A DNA stretch of 64,000 nucleotides from Kitasatospora viridis. Lineage in GTDB: Bacteria > Actinomycetota > Actinomycetes > Streptomycetales > Streptomycetaceae. The notes below the pieces were generated by a model that did no database searches, had not been told where the DNA came from, and saw nothing but the letters and a program-made list of their open reading frames with translations. The translations under genes were made by a program, and so were the position numbers. How positions within the stretch are numbered: the first letter of the stretch is position 1; each line of letters starts with the position of its first letter. Location of the stretch: assembly GCF_007829815.1 (NCBI RefSeq), contig NZ_VIWT01000001.1, positions 558,001 to 622,000 of the forward strand, read 5' to 3'. Below are positions 16,381 through 24,784 of the stretch, piece by piece.

Positions 16381-17643
16381 CTAACCGCTCTTCGGTCGAG
16401 CACTGGTTGACCCCTTGAGCGCCTGCCGCTGCCAGGCGGCGGTGAGCAGCACCGCCAGCCCCGCCCCGCTCATCGCCCCGGCCGCCGAGCTGCCTTGGGC
16501 GGCCGCGCCGGCCAGCACCGGCCCGATGCCCTGAACCGTCATCAGGCCGGCCGACAGCAGGCTGAAGCCCTGCCCCTGCCGCTCCGTCGGCAGTGCCGCC
16601 AGGAAGCGGGCCTGGAGTCCGAGGCCGTAGGCGAAGCCGAGCCCCGAGGCGCCGAGCAGCAGCGCCGCCGTGACCGCCCCGGGGCGCAGCGCGAAGGCCG
16701 TCAGCGGCAGCCCGAGCAGCGCGGTCAGCGCCGCCACCGACCGCTCCCGGGTGGCCGGGCGCAGCAGCCGGCCGACCAGCAGGTCGCCGAGCAGCATGCC
16801 CACCGGCAGCGCGCCGAGCAGCAGCGCGGCCACCCCGACCGGCAGGCCCCGCTGGCCGGTGTAGGGCACGACCAGCGCCTCGGCGCCGGCCGCGAACCCC
16901 GAGGGCAGCCACTGGGCCAGCAGCACCACCCGGACCGGACGGTCGGCGAGCAGCGCCCTGGCGCCGTGCCAACTCCCGCTCAGCAGGCGGCCGCCGGTGG
17001 CGGTGGCGGTGGGCGCGGGAGCCGGTGCGGGCGCGGCGGCCGGCAGCCGCAGCCGCACCGTGAGCGCCGCGGCCAGGTAGCCGGCCGCGCTGAGCGCCAG
17101 TGCGCCGCGCGGCCCGAGCAGGCTGACCACCGCGCCCGCGCAGGCCAGGCCGACCAGTTGGGCCCCGGAGCTGGCCATGTTGGTCAGCGAGCGGCCCAGG
17201 ACGTAGGCGTCGCCGTCGAGTTCGGCCGCGACCAGCCGGGTGCCGGCGGCCCCGAACACGGGGGTGAGCGCGCAGACGGCGGCGACCAGGGCCAGGGCGA
17301 GGGCGACCGGCAGGGCGAGCAGCGCGATCAGCAGCGCGACCGCGGCGGCGAGCAGGTGACCGGTCATCAGGAGGGCGCGCGGGCGCCCCCGATCCGCGAG
17401 CGCGCCGAGCAGCAGGGAGCCGAGCAACTGCGGCGCGAAGCCGACGCCGAAGGCGAGCGCGCCCAGCAGCGGCGAGTGGGTGCTCGCGAACACCAGCATC
17501 GAGAAGGTGGTGATCCGCAGCCCGTCGGCGGCCACCGCGAGGGCGCCGGTCACCCAGAGCGTCCGGAAGACCGGGTTGGCCAGCACCTCGCGGTACCCGG
17601 TCCGGCGGGTGGTCGAGGTGGCGTGCGCGGTGCTCGTCGTCAT
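16381..17643 (-). CDS. MFS transporter
   Basis: A 420-aa major facilitator with about twelve hydrophobic helices. The motif-A-like loop is GALADRGRPRALLMTG, between helices 2 and 3. The organisation and lack of a sugar motif suggest a drug-efflux-type exporter. It is divergent from an ArsR-type regulator whose start is 68 bp away, the usual layout for a regulator controlling its exporter. The substrate is unknown. Confidence 0.9.
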   Translation of the reverse strand: MTTSTAHATSTTRRTGYREVLANPVFRTLWVTGALAVAADGLRITTFSMLVFASTHSPLLGALAFGVGFAPQLLGSLLLGALADRGRPRALLMTGHLLAAAVALLIALLALPVALALALVAAVCALTPVFGAAGTRLVAAELDGDAYVLGRSLTNMASSGAQLVGLACAGAVVSLLGPRGALALSAAGYLAAALTVRLRLPAAAPAPAPAPTATATGGRLLSGSWHGARALLADRPVRVVLLAQWLPSGFAAGAEALVVPYTGQRGLPVGVAALLLGALPVGMLLGDLLVGRLLRPATRERSVAALTALLGLPLTAFALRPGAVTAALLLGASGLGFAYGLGLQARFLAALPTERQGQGFSLLSAGLMTVQGIGPVLAGAAAQGSSAAGAMSGAGLAVLLTAAWQRQALKGSTSARPKSG

Positions 17644-17711
17644 GCCCGGCAGCGTCCACCGGCGGGCGCGGCCAGGGCGATTCTTTCGTCCTGGGACGTA
17701 AGCTCGCGCCC

Positions 17712-18713
17712 ATGCTGCGATTCGAGGTGGGCACCGACGACCTGCTGCACAGTCGGTTCGCGCTCTCCCCCGCGTTCGAGCTGTGCTCCCTGCTGCACGC
17801 GCTGAACGGCACCCCGCCGCACCGCGCGCTGCCCGCGCACTGGGCCGCCCGGCTCCGGCCGGTCTTCGAACGGCTGCTGGCGCACAGCGAGTTGGCGGCG
17901 GTGCTGGCGCTGCAGACCGCGAGCTTCGGTGCCAACTTCATCGCCCTGCCACCGACCGCCGGGCTCGCCCAGACCTGGGCGGACGACCTGGCCGCCACCC
18001 GGGCCACGCCGCCTGCCACCGCGCGGGCCGACATCGCCCGCTGCCTGGCCGTCCGACCGGCCGCCTCCCCCGCCGTGGCCGAGGTGCTGGCGAGCCCCCG
18101 GGTGGTGGAGCGGGTCGCGGCCGCGCTGGACCTGGCCTGGCACGCGCTGCTCGCCCCCGACTGGCCGCAGCTGCGGGCGATCTGCGAACGGGACGTGGTG
18201 CACCGGGCCGGGCTGCTCGGCCGCCGGGGCTGGGCCGCCGCGCTCGGCGGGCTGCACTCCCGGGTGCGCTGGCACGAGGGCGGGATCGAGCTGCCCGACA
18301 ACTCCACCAGCACGGTGGTGCGGCTGGCCGGCGAGGGTTTGCTGCTGGTGCCGTCGGTGCTGATCCAGCCGGGGACCGCCGCGTTCGTCGACGACCCGTG
18401 GCCGAAGGCGATCGTCTACCCGGCCCGGGGCACCGCCGCGCTCTGGGAGTCGGCCGAGCCGACTTCCCCCGCCGCGCTCACCGAGCTGCTCGGCCGCTCC
18501 CGCGCCCGGCTGCTCACCGCCCTCGCCGAGCCGGCCGGCACCACCCAGCTGGCCCGCTCCCTGGGCATGGCCCCCGGCGCGGTCGGCGACCACCTCGGGG
18601 TGCTGCGCCGCGCGGGCCTGCTGCGCCGGGCCCGGGACGGGCGCACCGTGCTGTACTACCGCACCCCGGTGGCGGAGGCGCTGCTGGGCGCGGGCGAGGG
18701 GACGGAGGGCTGA
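17712..18713 (+). CDS. ArsR-type transcriptional regulator with N-terminal DUF5937-like domain
   Basis: A 333-aa protein. The C-terminal 85 residues form a winged helix of the ArsR group (TQLARSLGMAPGAVGDHLGVLRRAGLLRRARDG...). The long N-terminal part matches the DUF5937-type architecture common in streptomycetes. It appears leaderless: TAAGCT (17699-17704) lies seven bases before ATG 17712. It is divergent from the MFS gene and probably represses it. The stop codon lies in a perfect 15-bp palindrome (18710-18724). Confidence 0.85.
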   Translation: MLRFEVGTDDLLHSRFALSPAFELCSLLHALNGTPPHRALPAHWAARLRPVFERLLAHSELAAVLALQTASFGANFIALPPTAGLAQTWADDLAATRATPPATARADIARCLAVRPAASPAVAEVLASPRVVERVAAALDLAWHALLAPDWPQLRAICERDVVHRAGLLGRRGWAAALGGLHSRVRWHEGGIELPDNSTSTVVRLAGEGLLLVPSVLIQPGTAAFVDDPWPKAIVYPARGTAALWESAEPTSPAALTELLGRSRARLLTALAEPAGTTQLARSLGMAPGAVGDHLGVLRRAGLLRRARDGRTVLYYRTPVAEALLGAGEGTEG

Positions 18714-18724
18714 CGCGGCGTCAG
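18710..18724. repeat. Stop-codon palindrome CTGACGC-G-GCGTCAG
   Basis: A perfect 7-bp inverted repeat with a 1-bp centre. It includes the TGA stop (18711-18713) of the ArsR-type gene and belongs to a recurring TGACG/CGTCA family in this window. Confidence 0.85.
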
Positions 18725-18777
18725 GGCGGAGCGAAAAGCCGGTGCGCCTGCGGGTGCCGGCCGCGTAGCCTCGTGCC

Positions 18778-18828
18778 ATGACCTCGTTCTGCGCCACCCA
18801 CCGGCTGATGCCCCGCCCCGCGGGGTAG
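18778..18828 (+). CDS. Leader peptide of a candidate methionine attenuator
   Basis: A 16-codon ORF encoding MTSFCATHRLMPRPAG upstream of the methionyl-tRNA synthetase gene. It has no ribosome-binding site, but TAGCCT (18766-18771) ends six bases before the ATG, so it is probably leaderless. The only internal Met is codon 11. The following RNA can form CCCCG-CCCCG-CGGGG (18811-18825). Its CGGGG arm can alternatively pair with CCCCG at 18859-18863 in the terminator stem. A ribosome stalled at codon 11 would expose CGGGG and favour antitermination, while one reaching the UAG would cover it and allow termination. The role is inferred from this geometry. Confidence 0.6.
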   Translation: MTSFCATHRLMPRPAG

Positions 18829-18853
18829 CAGCCGACGGATGCCCAGAACCGTC

Positions 18854-18888
18854 CGAGGCCCCGCCACCACGGGGCCTCGTTCGTCTTT
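18854..18888 (+). terminator. Attenuator-like terminator upstream of metG
   Basis: Perfect 10-bp arms CGAGGCCCCG/CGGGGCCTCG with a 6-nt loop, followed by the T-rich TTCGTCTTT. It sits between the leader ORF and the synthetase start, 53 bp upstream of ATG 18942, so read-through is needed to express metG from the leader promoter. Confidence 0.8.
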
Positions 18889-18941
18889 CCGCGCGGCCCC
18901 GGCCAATTCCCGTTCCGAGTCCCGAGCCGGAGGACCGCCCC

Positions 18942-20429
18942 ATGACCACGCGTCAGCGCAGCTACCTGACCACCACGCTCCCCTACGTCAACGCCCGCCC
19001 GCACCTCGGGTTCGCGCTGGAACTCGTGCAGGCCGACGTGCTCGCCCGGCACCGGCGCGCGAGCGGCGGCGAGGTGCGGCTGCTCGGCGGTACCGACGAG
19101 AACTCGCTGAAGAACGTGCTCGCCGCCGGGACCGCCGGGACCGACGTCCGCACCCTGGTGGCCCGCCATGCGGCGGCCTTCCGGGCCCTGGCCGCTCCGT
19201 TGGAGGTCGAGCTGGACGACTTCCTGCGCACCAGCGCCGATCCCCGGCACGCTCCCGGCGTCGCCGAACTGTGGCGCCGCTGCGCGGCGGCCGGCGACCT
19301 GTACCGCAAGGAGTACCGCGGCCGGTACTGCGTGGGCTGCGAACAGTTCTACCAGCCCGAGGAGTTGGTCGACGGGCGGTGTCCCGAGCACCACACCGAG
19401 CCCGAGACGGTCGCCGAGCAGAACTGGTTCTTCCGCCTCTCCCGCCACACCGCGCGGCTGCACACCGAGATCACCGAGGGCCGGCTACGGATCGACCCGC
19501 CGGCCCGGCGCAACGAGGTGCTCGCGCTGCTGGAAGTCGGCCTGCCCGACTTCTCGGTCTCGCGGTCCCGCGAGCGGGCGCGCGGCTGGGGCATCCCGGT
19601 GCCCGGGGACGATTCGCAGGTGGTCTACGTCTGGTGGGACGGGCTGGCCGGCTACCTCAGCGCGCTGGGCCTCGGCTCGCCCGACCCGGCCGACGCGCGC
19701 GACACGCCCGACCTGCGGCGCTGGTGGCGGGACGGGGTGCGCCGGACCCACCTGTGCGGCAAGGGCGTGCTGCGCTTCCACGCCGTGTACTGGCCCGCGA
19801 TCCTGCTCTCGGCCGGCCTGCCGCTCCCCACCGAGGTGCTGGTGCACGACTACCTCACCGTCGGCGGCCGCAAGATCAGCAAGTCGGCGGGCACAACGGT
19901 GGACCCCGTCGGCCTGGTCGCCGAACACGGCGTGGACGCCGTCCGCTGGTGGCTGCTGCGCGAGGTGGCGAAGGTCGGCGACACCGACTTCACGGTCGAG
20001 CGGCTGGTCGACCGGGCCAACACCGACCTGGCCGGCGGGATCGGCAACCTGGTCAAACGGGTCGTCACCCTGATCCACCGTCAGCTCGACGGCAAGGCGG
20101 GGAGCGCCGCGCCCGCCGCGCCGCTCCCCGAGGCCGTCGCCCTCCCCGGCGAGATCGCCGCCGCCCTCGACGCCTACGACCCGCGCCGCGCCACCGGGGC
20201 GCTCTGCCGGCTGACCGCCGCGGCCAACCGCCACCTCGACCGCACCCGCCCCTGGTCCGACCCGGCCGACGCCCCCGACCAGCTCGCCGTGCTGCTGCAC
20301 GCCTGCCGCACCCTCGGCGAGCAACTCGCCCCGTTCCTGCCGACCGCCGCCACCCGGATCCTGGCCCAGTGCACCCCCGCCCCGGACGGCCGCCTGCCCG
20401 CTCCCGGCACGCTCTTCCCCCGGCTCTAG
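18942..20429 (+). CDS. metG: Methionyl-tRNA synthetase
   Basis: A class I synthetase of 495 aa that charges tRNA-Met. The HIGH-type motif is ARPHLGF (residues 18-24) and the KMSKS-type loop is KISKS (311-315). A single zinc knuckle is suggested by Cys130, Cys133, Cys147 and His150. The C-terminal anticodon-binding helical domain is present, but there is no tRNA-binding extension. ATG 18942 has GGAGGA six bases upstream. The attenuator-like leader implies regulation by charged tRNA-Met. It may be a second, conditionally expressed copy, since the neighbours are accessory genes; that needs the rest of the genome. Confidence 0.93.
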   Translation: MTTRQRSYLTTTLPYVNARPHLGFALELVQADVLARHRRASGGEVRLLGGTDENSLKNVLAAGTAGTDVRTLVARHAAAFRALAAPLEVELDDFLRTSADPRHAPGVAELWRRCAAAGDLYRKEYRGRYCVGCEQFYQPEELVDGRCPEHHTEPETVAEQNWFFRLSRHTARLHTEITEGRLRIDPPARRNEVLALLEVGLPDFSVSRSRERARGWGIPVPGDDSQVVYVWWDGLAGYLSALGLGSPDPADARDTPDLRRWWRDGVRRTHLCGKGVLRFHAVYWPAILLSAGLPLPTEVLVHDYLTVGGRKISKSAGTTVDPVGLVAEHGVDAVRWWLLREVAKVGDTDFTVERLVDRANTDLAGGIGNLVKRVVTLIHRQLDGKAGSAAPAAPLPEAVALPGEIAAALDAYDPRRATGALCRLTAAANRHLDRTRPWSDPADAPDQLAVLLHACRTLGEQLAPFLPTAATRILAQCTPAPDGRLPAPGTLFPRL

Positions 20430-20440
20430 CCTGGGCTGTC

Positions 20441-20929
20441 ATGAAGATCGAATCGATGCGGCCCGGGCACGCCCGGCAGGTGCTCGACGTGTACCGCCTC
20501 GGGATCGCCGGGGGGAACGCCACCTTCGAGACGGCGGAGCTGAGTTGGGAGAGGTTCGACGCGGGCCGGCTGCCGGGGCACCGGCTGGTCGCGGTGGACG
20601 GGGACGACCTGGTGCTGGGCTGGGCCGCCGTCTCCCGGGTGTCCGAGCGGGCGGCGTACGCGGGCGTGGTCGAGCACTCGGTGTACGTGCGCCCCGAGGC
20701 GCAGGGGCGGGGCGTCGGCTTCCGGCTGCTCACCGCGCTGCTGGAGTCCACCGACGCGGCCGGGATCTGGACCGTGCAGTCCGGCATCTTCCCCGAGAAC
20801 ACGGCCAGCCTCGCGCTGCACCGGCGGGCCGGGTTCCGGGTGATCGGCACCCGGGAGCGGATCGGCCGGCTGCACGGCCGGTGGCGGGACGTGGTGCTGG
20901 TCGAGCGGCGCAGTCCGGTGGTCGTCTGA
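20441..20929 (+). CDS. GNAT acetyltransferase, phosphinothricin acetyltransferase-like
   Basis: A 162-aa GNAT protein. The order of motifs (FETAELSWERF, GWAAVSRVSERAAYAGVVEHSVYV, RGVGFRLLTALL, NTASLALHRRAGFRVIGTRERIG) is that of the PAT/Bar and methionine-sulfoximine acetyltransferase group. RPEAQGRGVG forms the acetyl-CoA loop. It starts 12 bp after metG and has TAGCCT eight bases before the ATG, so it may be leaderless. It could detoxify an amino-acid analogue; that is a family-based guess. A tandem repeat begins one base past its stop codon. Confidence 0.85.
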   Translation: MKIESMRPGHARQVLDVYRLGIAGGNATFETAELSWERFDAGRLPGHRLVAVDGDDLVLGWAAVSRVSERAAYAGVVEHSVYVRPEAQGRGVGFRLLTALLESTDAAGIWTVQSGIFPENTASLALHRRAGFRVIGTRERIGRLHGRWRDVVLVERRSPVVV

Positions 20930-21008
20930 CGGTGTGACCGAGTCGGTGTGACCGAGTCGATGTTGTCCGCGCGCGGCGGCACTGCCGACACTTGACGGTG
21001 TGACCGAC
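20930..21008. repeat. 14-bp direct repeat with a third copy over a start codon
   Basis: CGGTGTGACCGAGT occurs twice in perfect tandem (20930-20957). A third, shorter copy, ACGGTGTGACCGAC, begins at 20996 and includes the GTG start of the carboxyltransferase gene. It may be an operator array or a duplication of the translation start region. Confidence 0.7.
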
Positions 21009-22505
21009 GACCGACCGCCGCCCCGGCCCGCCGCGCTGACCTTCGCCGAGCGGCTGCTCGATCCGGGCAGCTTCCGCTCCTGGGACACCCCGGTGACCGA
21101 CCCGGACCCCGGGCCCGACTACGCCGCCGACCTGGCCCGGGCCCGGGCCCGCAGCGGTGCCGACGAGGCGGCGCTGACCGGCGAGGGCCGGATCGGCGGG
21201 CACCGGGTGGCGCTGCTGCTCAGCGAGTTCGGCTTCCTGGGCGGCTCGATCGGCACCGCGACCGCCGCCCGGCTGCTGCACGCCGTCGAGCGGGCCACGG
21301 CCGAACGGCTGCCGCTGCTCGGCTTCCCCGCCTCCGGCGGCACCCGGATGCAGGAGGGCACGCCGGCCTTCGTCCGGATGATCGCGATCGCCAACGCGGT
21401 GACCGCGCACAAGGCCGCCGGGCTGCCGTACCTGGTGCACCTGCGGCACCCGACCACCGGCGGCGTGCTCGCCTCCTGGGGCTCGCTCGGCCAGCTCACC
21501 ACCGCCGAGCCCGGCGCGCTGGTCGGCTTCCTCGGCCCGCGCGTCCACCAGGCGCTGTACGGCGAGCCGTTCCCGGAGGGCGTGCAGCGGGCCGAGCACC
21601 TGGCGCGGTTCGGCACGGTGGACGCGGTGCTGCCGGACGCGGAGCTGCGGGAGCGGCTGGTGGCGGTGTTGGAGGTGTTGGCGGCGTCGGAAGTGTTGAC
21701 GGCGCGTGGGACGTCGGGCCCGCCGACTTCTGACGCACCGTCGGGGGCGGACGTCGGCGGAGTGGACGTCTGGGAGTCGGTCCGGATCACCCGTCGGCCG
21801 GATCGCCCGGGGCTGGCCGAGTTGCTCGCGCTGGCGGACCGGGTGGTGCCGCTGAGCGGCACCGGCGCCGGCGAGCGCGACGACGCGATGCGGCTCGCAC
21901 TGGCCCGGATCGCCGGCGCCTCCTGCGTCGTGGTCGGCCACGACCGGGCCGCCGCCGCGCTGCACGGCCCGGTCGGCCCCGGCGGCCTGCGCACCGCCCG
22001 CCGGGGCATGCGGCTGGCGGCGGAGCTGCGGCTGCCACTGCTCACCGTGATCGACACCCACGGCGCGGAACTCAGCCCGGCCGCCGAGGAGGGCGCCCTG
22101 GCGGGCGAGATCGCGCGCTGCGTGGCCGAGTTGAGCGCCCTGCCGGTGCCGGTGGTCAGCCTGCTGCTCGGCGAGGGCGCGGGCGGCGCGGCGCTCGCCC
22201 TGCTGCCCGCCGACCGGGCGCTCGCAGCGCAGCACGCCTGGCTCTCCCCCCTCCCGCCGGAGGGCGCCTCGGTGATCCTGCACCGCACGCCCGACCACGC
22301 CCCGCGCCTCGCCGCACAGCAGCGCATCGGCGCCCGCGAGCTGCTGCGCGAGGGGGTGGTGGACCGCCTGGTCCCGGAGTCGCCCGACCTGCTCGCCCAG
22401 CTGCTCCCCGCGCTGGCCGCCGAACTCGCGCACGCGGCCCGGCTGGTGGTACCCGCGGCGCGGATCGACCGGTTCCGCTCACTCGGGAGCCGACTCGGCG
22501 GCTGA
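21000..22505 (+). CDS. Fused AccD/AccA-like carboxyltransferase
   Basis: A 501-aa carboxyltransferase. The N-terminal half matches the beta-type (AccD) crotonase fold with LGFPASGGTRMQEGT. The C-terminal half matches the alpha-type (AccA) fold with LLGEGAGGAALALLPADR and LSPLPPEGASVILHR. Both halves would be needed to carboxylate an acyl-CoA from carboxybiotin. The AccD zinc ribbon is missing. No biotin carboxylase or carrier is nearby, so those partners must come from elsewhere. A low-complexity linker (about 225-250) separates the halves. GTG 21000 lies in a repeat. Its 3' end overlaps the convergent FUSC gene by 27 bp. Confidence 0.88.
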   Translation: MTDDRPPPRPAALTFAERLLDPGSFRSWDTPVTDPDPGPDYAADLARARARSGADEAALTGEGRIGGHRVALLLSEFGFLGGSIGTATAARLLHAVERATAERLPLLGFPASGGTRMQEGTPAFVRMIAIANAVTAHKAAGLPYLVHLRHPTTGGVLASWGSLGQLTTAEPGALVGFLGPRVHQALYGEPFPEGVQRAEHLARFGTVDAVLPDAELRERLVAVLEVLAASEVLTARGTSGPPTSDAPSGADVGGVDVWESVRITRRPDRPGLAELLALADRVVPLSGTGAGERDDAMRLALARIAGASCVVVGHDRAAAALHGPVGPGGLRTARRGMRLAAELRLPLLTVIDTHGAELSPAAEEGALAGEIARCVAELSALPVPVVSLLLGEGAGGAALALLPADRALAAQHAWLSPLPPEGASVILHRTPDHAPRLAAQQRIGARELLREGVVDRLVPESPDLLAQLLPALAAELAHAARLVVPAARIDRFRSLGSRLGG

Positions 22506-24671
22506 CGGTGCGTCGACCGGCCCCCGGAGGGCGTGCCGGGCGGCGGCGGTCTCGCGGCGGACGGCGGCGAGCGGGCCCGGCGGCACGGGAGCCGGTTCCG
22601 GGGCGCGGGTGTTGGTCCGCACGGCGGTGGCCAGCTCGCGCAGCGCGGCGGTGGTGGCCGTCACCTCCGCCGGTGAGGGCGGCGGCGCGCCGTGCGCCGT
22701 CTCCACCACGGCCGCCGTCCCCGCGTCGATCACCCGCTCCACCGAGACCAGCAGCGGCCACCAGGCCGCCGCCCGGGCCCCCGTGGGCGGCGGTTCGCCC
22801 AGCGCCCGCTGGAACTCCGCCCGCATCCCGGCCAGGTCCCGGTAGAGCCGCCGACGCAACCGCGCCCGAGCCGCCGGGGTGGGAGGGGTGGGAGGGGTGG
22901 GAGAGGTGGAAGGGGTGGGAGGGGTGGGAGAGGTGGACAGGGCAGGCGGGGCGGGGGATCCGGACGCGCCAGAGCGGCCGGGGGACCCGGGCGCGCCGGA
23001 AGCGCCGAGCAGGCCTGGTGCACCGGACGGGCCGGGCCCACCGGGTGCACCAGCCACGCCGGGCGCGCCGGCCGAACCCGCGAAGGCGCATTCCAGGTAG
23101 CGCGCCGCGTCGTCCACCGCGTCCGCCAGGCGGGCGCCGACCCGGGAGTGCCAGCTCTCGGGCCACAGTGCGTAGCCGGCGACCAGCACGATCCCGCAGC
23201 CGATCAGGCTGTCCACCAGCCGCGGCACCAGCAGGTGCACGCCCTGATGGCTCAACAGGTCGGAGAGCACCAGGATCAGCGGCGTGATCACCGCCGTCTG
23301 CAGCCCGTAGCTGCGCCGCGACACCACCACCAGCAGGGCCGCCAGCACCGCCACCACCGGCACCTCCCACCAGCCGCGCGGCACCGCCTCCAGGATCAGG
23401 GCCGCGCCGACCAGTCCGACCGCCGTGCCGAGCGCCCGCAGTACCGCCCGGGAGAAGACGGACCCGAAGTCCGGCTTCAGCACGAAGGTCACCGTCAGCG
23501 GCACCCAGTAGGAGCGGGGCACGCTCACCGTGGAGACCAGCGCCTGCGCCGCCCCGAGGCAGAGTGCGAGCCGCAGCCCGTAGCGCCAGGAGTCGCTGGA
23601 GAGCAGCAGTTCGCGGGTGGCGGAGCGGAACCGGCTGCGCAGCGAGGTGGGCGCGCCGATCCGGTCGGGCACCTGGTGCTCGCCCGCCAGCACCTCGTGG
23701 ACGTGCACCAGGGCGGCGTCGACCGCGCGTTCCGCCGCCGTCCCGGTCCGCGCCACCGGCTCCGCCGACGCCGGGGCCGACACCGGGGCGCCGCCGCGGC
23801 CGATCGCCGTCGCGACCTGGCGCACCTCGGCGCTCAGCGGGCCGGGCGGCAGTCCGCCGGCCTCGTGCGCGGCGGGCGCCGCCTCGACCAGCGGGGTGAT
23901 CGCGTTGAGCAGGGCGATCAGCCGGGACATGCCGTGGCTGCGGCCGGGGGCCAGCGCGCGGCGGGAGAGCAGCAGGTCGTAGGCGTGGTCGAGGGCGGCG
24001 GTGACCCGGGCCCGGGCGGCGGTCCACTGCTCCTGCGGCCCGCCGGCGGCGTCCAGCAGGTCGGCGGCGGCGCGGTACGCCTGCTCGACGGCGGAGCGTT
24101 CGGGCACCCGGGAGCGGACCGGCCAGGCGAGCAGTGCGAGCAGCAGGATCTGGGCGGCGCCGAGCAGCACCAGGACGGGCCCGCGCCACCAGGGGGCGGG
24201 CATCGGCAGGCCGGCGCCGATCACGCCCATGAGCAGCAGGTTGAGCCCGGCGGCGGAGGAGACCGCGCCGATGTTGCTCATCATCCCGGCGACCAGGGCC
24301 AGTCCGGTGAGCGCGATGACGGCCGTCCAGCCGTGCCCGTGCACCTGCTCGCCGAGCACCAGGCCGACGGCGGCGAACAGCTGCGGGACGGCGATGTTGA
24401 AGACCCGCAGCCGGTAGGCGTCGGCGGTGTCGCCGAGCACGGCCCCGAGCGCCCCCATCGCCGCCAGCGCACCGCTCGCGGCGTGGTCGGTGGCGAAGCC
24501 GACGACGAGCGGCAGCGCCATGCCGACGGCGGCCCGGGCGGCGGCCGCCCTGGGCACGGGGGTCGGCTGGGGCCGCAGCGTGCGGAGCAGCCAGCCGGGC
24601 GGGGCCAGGCGGGGAACGCGTCCTGAGGGGGCGTCGGGTTCCGCCGGGGTGCGGTGGTTCGCGGTGCTCAC
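22479..24671 (-). CDS. FUSC-family membrane protein with collagen-like insert
   Basis: A 730-aa inner-membrane protein with two sets of hydrophobic helices typical of FUSC/aromatic-acid-exporter-like proteins. The first set starts around GMALPLVVGFATDHAASGAL and the second around LRLALCLGAAQALVSTVSV. After the second set a cytoplasmic region carries 14 consecutive Gly-X-Y triplets (encoded by 22953-23078), then a Ser/Thr/Pro repeat (TSPTPPTP), then an Arg-rich helical tail. GTG 24671 has GCGAGGA seven bases upstream; an ATG 29 codons earlier lacks one. The substrate is unknown. It is divergent from the small DNA-binding-like gene at 24785. Confidence 0.85.
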   Translation of the reverse strand: MSTANHRTPAEPDAPSGRVPRLAPPGWLLRTLRPQPTPVPRAAAARAAVGMALPLVVGFATDHAASGALAAMGALGAVLGDTADAYRLRVFNIAVPQLFAAVGLVLGEQVHGHGWTAVIALTGLALVAGMMSNIGAVSSAAGLNLLLMGVIGAGLPMPAPWWRGPVLVLLGAAQILLLALLAWPVRSRVPERSAVEQAYRAAADLLDAAGGPQEQWTAARARVTAALDHAYDLLLSRRALAPGRSHGMSRLIALLNAITPLVEAAPAAHEAGGLPPGPLSAEVRQVATAIGRGGAPVSAPASAEPVARTGTAAERAVDAALVHVHEVLAGEHQVPDRIGAPTSLRSRFRSATRELLLSSDSWRYGLRLALCLGAAQALVSTVSVPRSYWVPLTVTFVLKPDFGSVFSRAVLRALGTAVGLVGAALILEAVPRGWWEVPVVAVLAALLVVVSRRSYGLQTAVITPLILVLSDLLSHQGVHLLVPRLVDSLIGCGIVLVAGYALWPESWHSRVGARLADAVDDAARYLECAFAGSAGAPGVAGAPGGPGPSGAPGLLGASGAPGSPGRSGASGSPAPPALSTSPTPPTPSTSPTPPTPPTPAARARLRRRLYRDLAGMRAEFQRALGEPPPTGARAAAWWPLLVSVERVIDAGTAAVVETAHGAPPPSPAEVTATTAALRELATAVRTNTRAPEPAPVPPGPLAAVRRETAAARHALRGPVDAPSAAESAPE

Positions 24672-24723
24672 CGGTCGATCCTCGCCCGCCCGGGCGGCGG
24701 GGTCCGGGAGCACACGCCCGACA

Positions 24724-24777
24724 TGAACAAGGTGTTCAACATTATCCATTGACAACAAGATGACTAGCCGTCAATCT
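24724..24777 (+). promoter_or_regulatory. Promoter and operator-like repeat of the gene at 24785
   Basis: TTGACA (24749-24754), a 17-bp spacer and CAATCT (24772-24777) place the transcription start at ATG 24785, so the gene is leaderless. Just upstream, TGAACA-AGG-TGTTCA (24724-24738) is a perfect 6-bp inverted repeat in the divergent region shared with the FUSC gene. Confidence 0.7.
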
Positions 24778-24784
24778 TGCCACC

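Noticed and set aside
18714..18941. A T-box or SAM riboswitch upstream of metG
   Set aside because: I searched for a T-box sequence or a SAM-riboswitch-like core and found none in 228 bp. The leader ORF with its terminator explains the region better.
20441..20929. Self-resistance pair of metG and the PAT-like acetyltransferase
   Set aside because: It is attractive because they are adjacent, but the acetyltransferase has its own leaderless promoter and no producer cluster is present, so it stays speculation.
22692..24626. A 644-codon plus-strand frame opposite the FUSC gene
   Set aside because: The composition is His/Arg/Gly/Gln-rich, typical of the antisense frame of a GC-rich membrane gene, with no recognisable domain.
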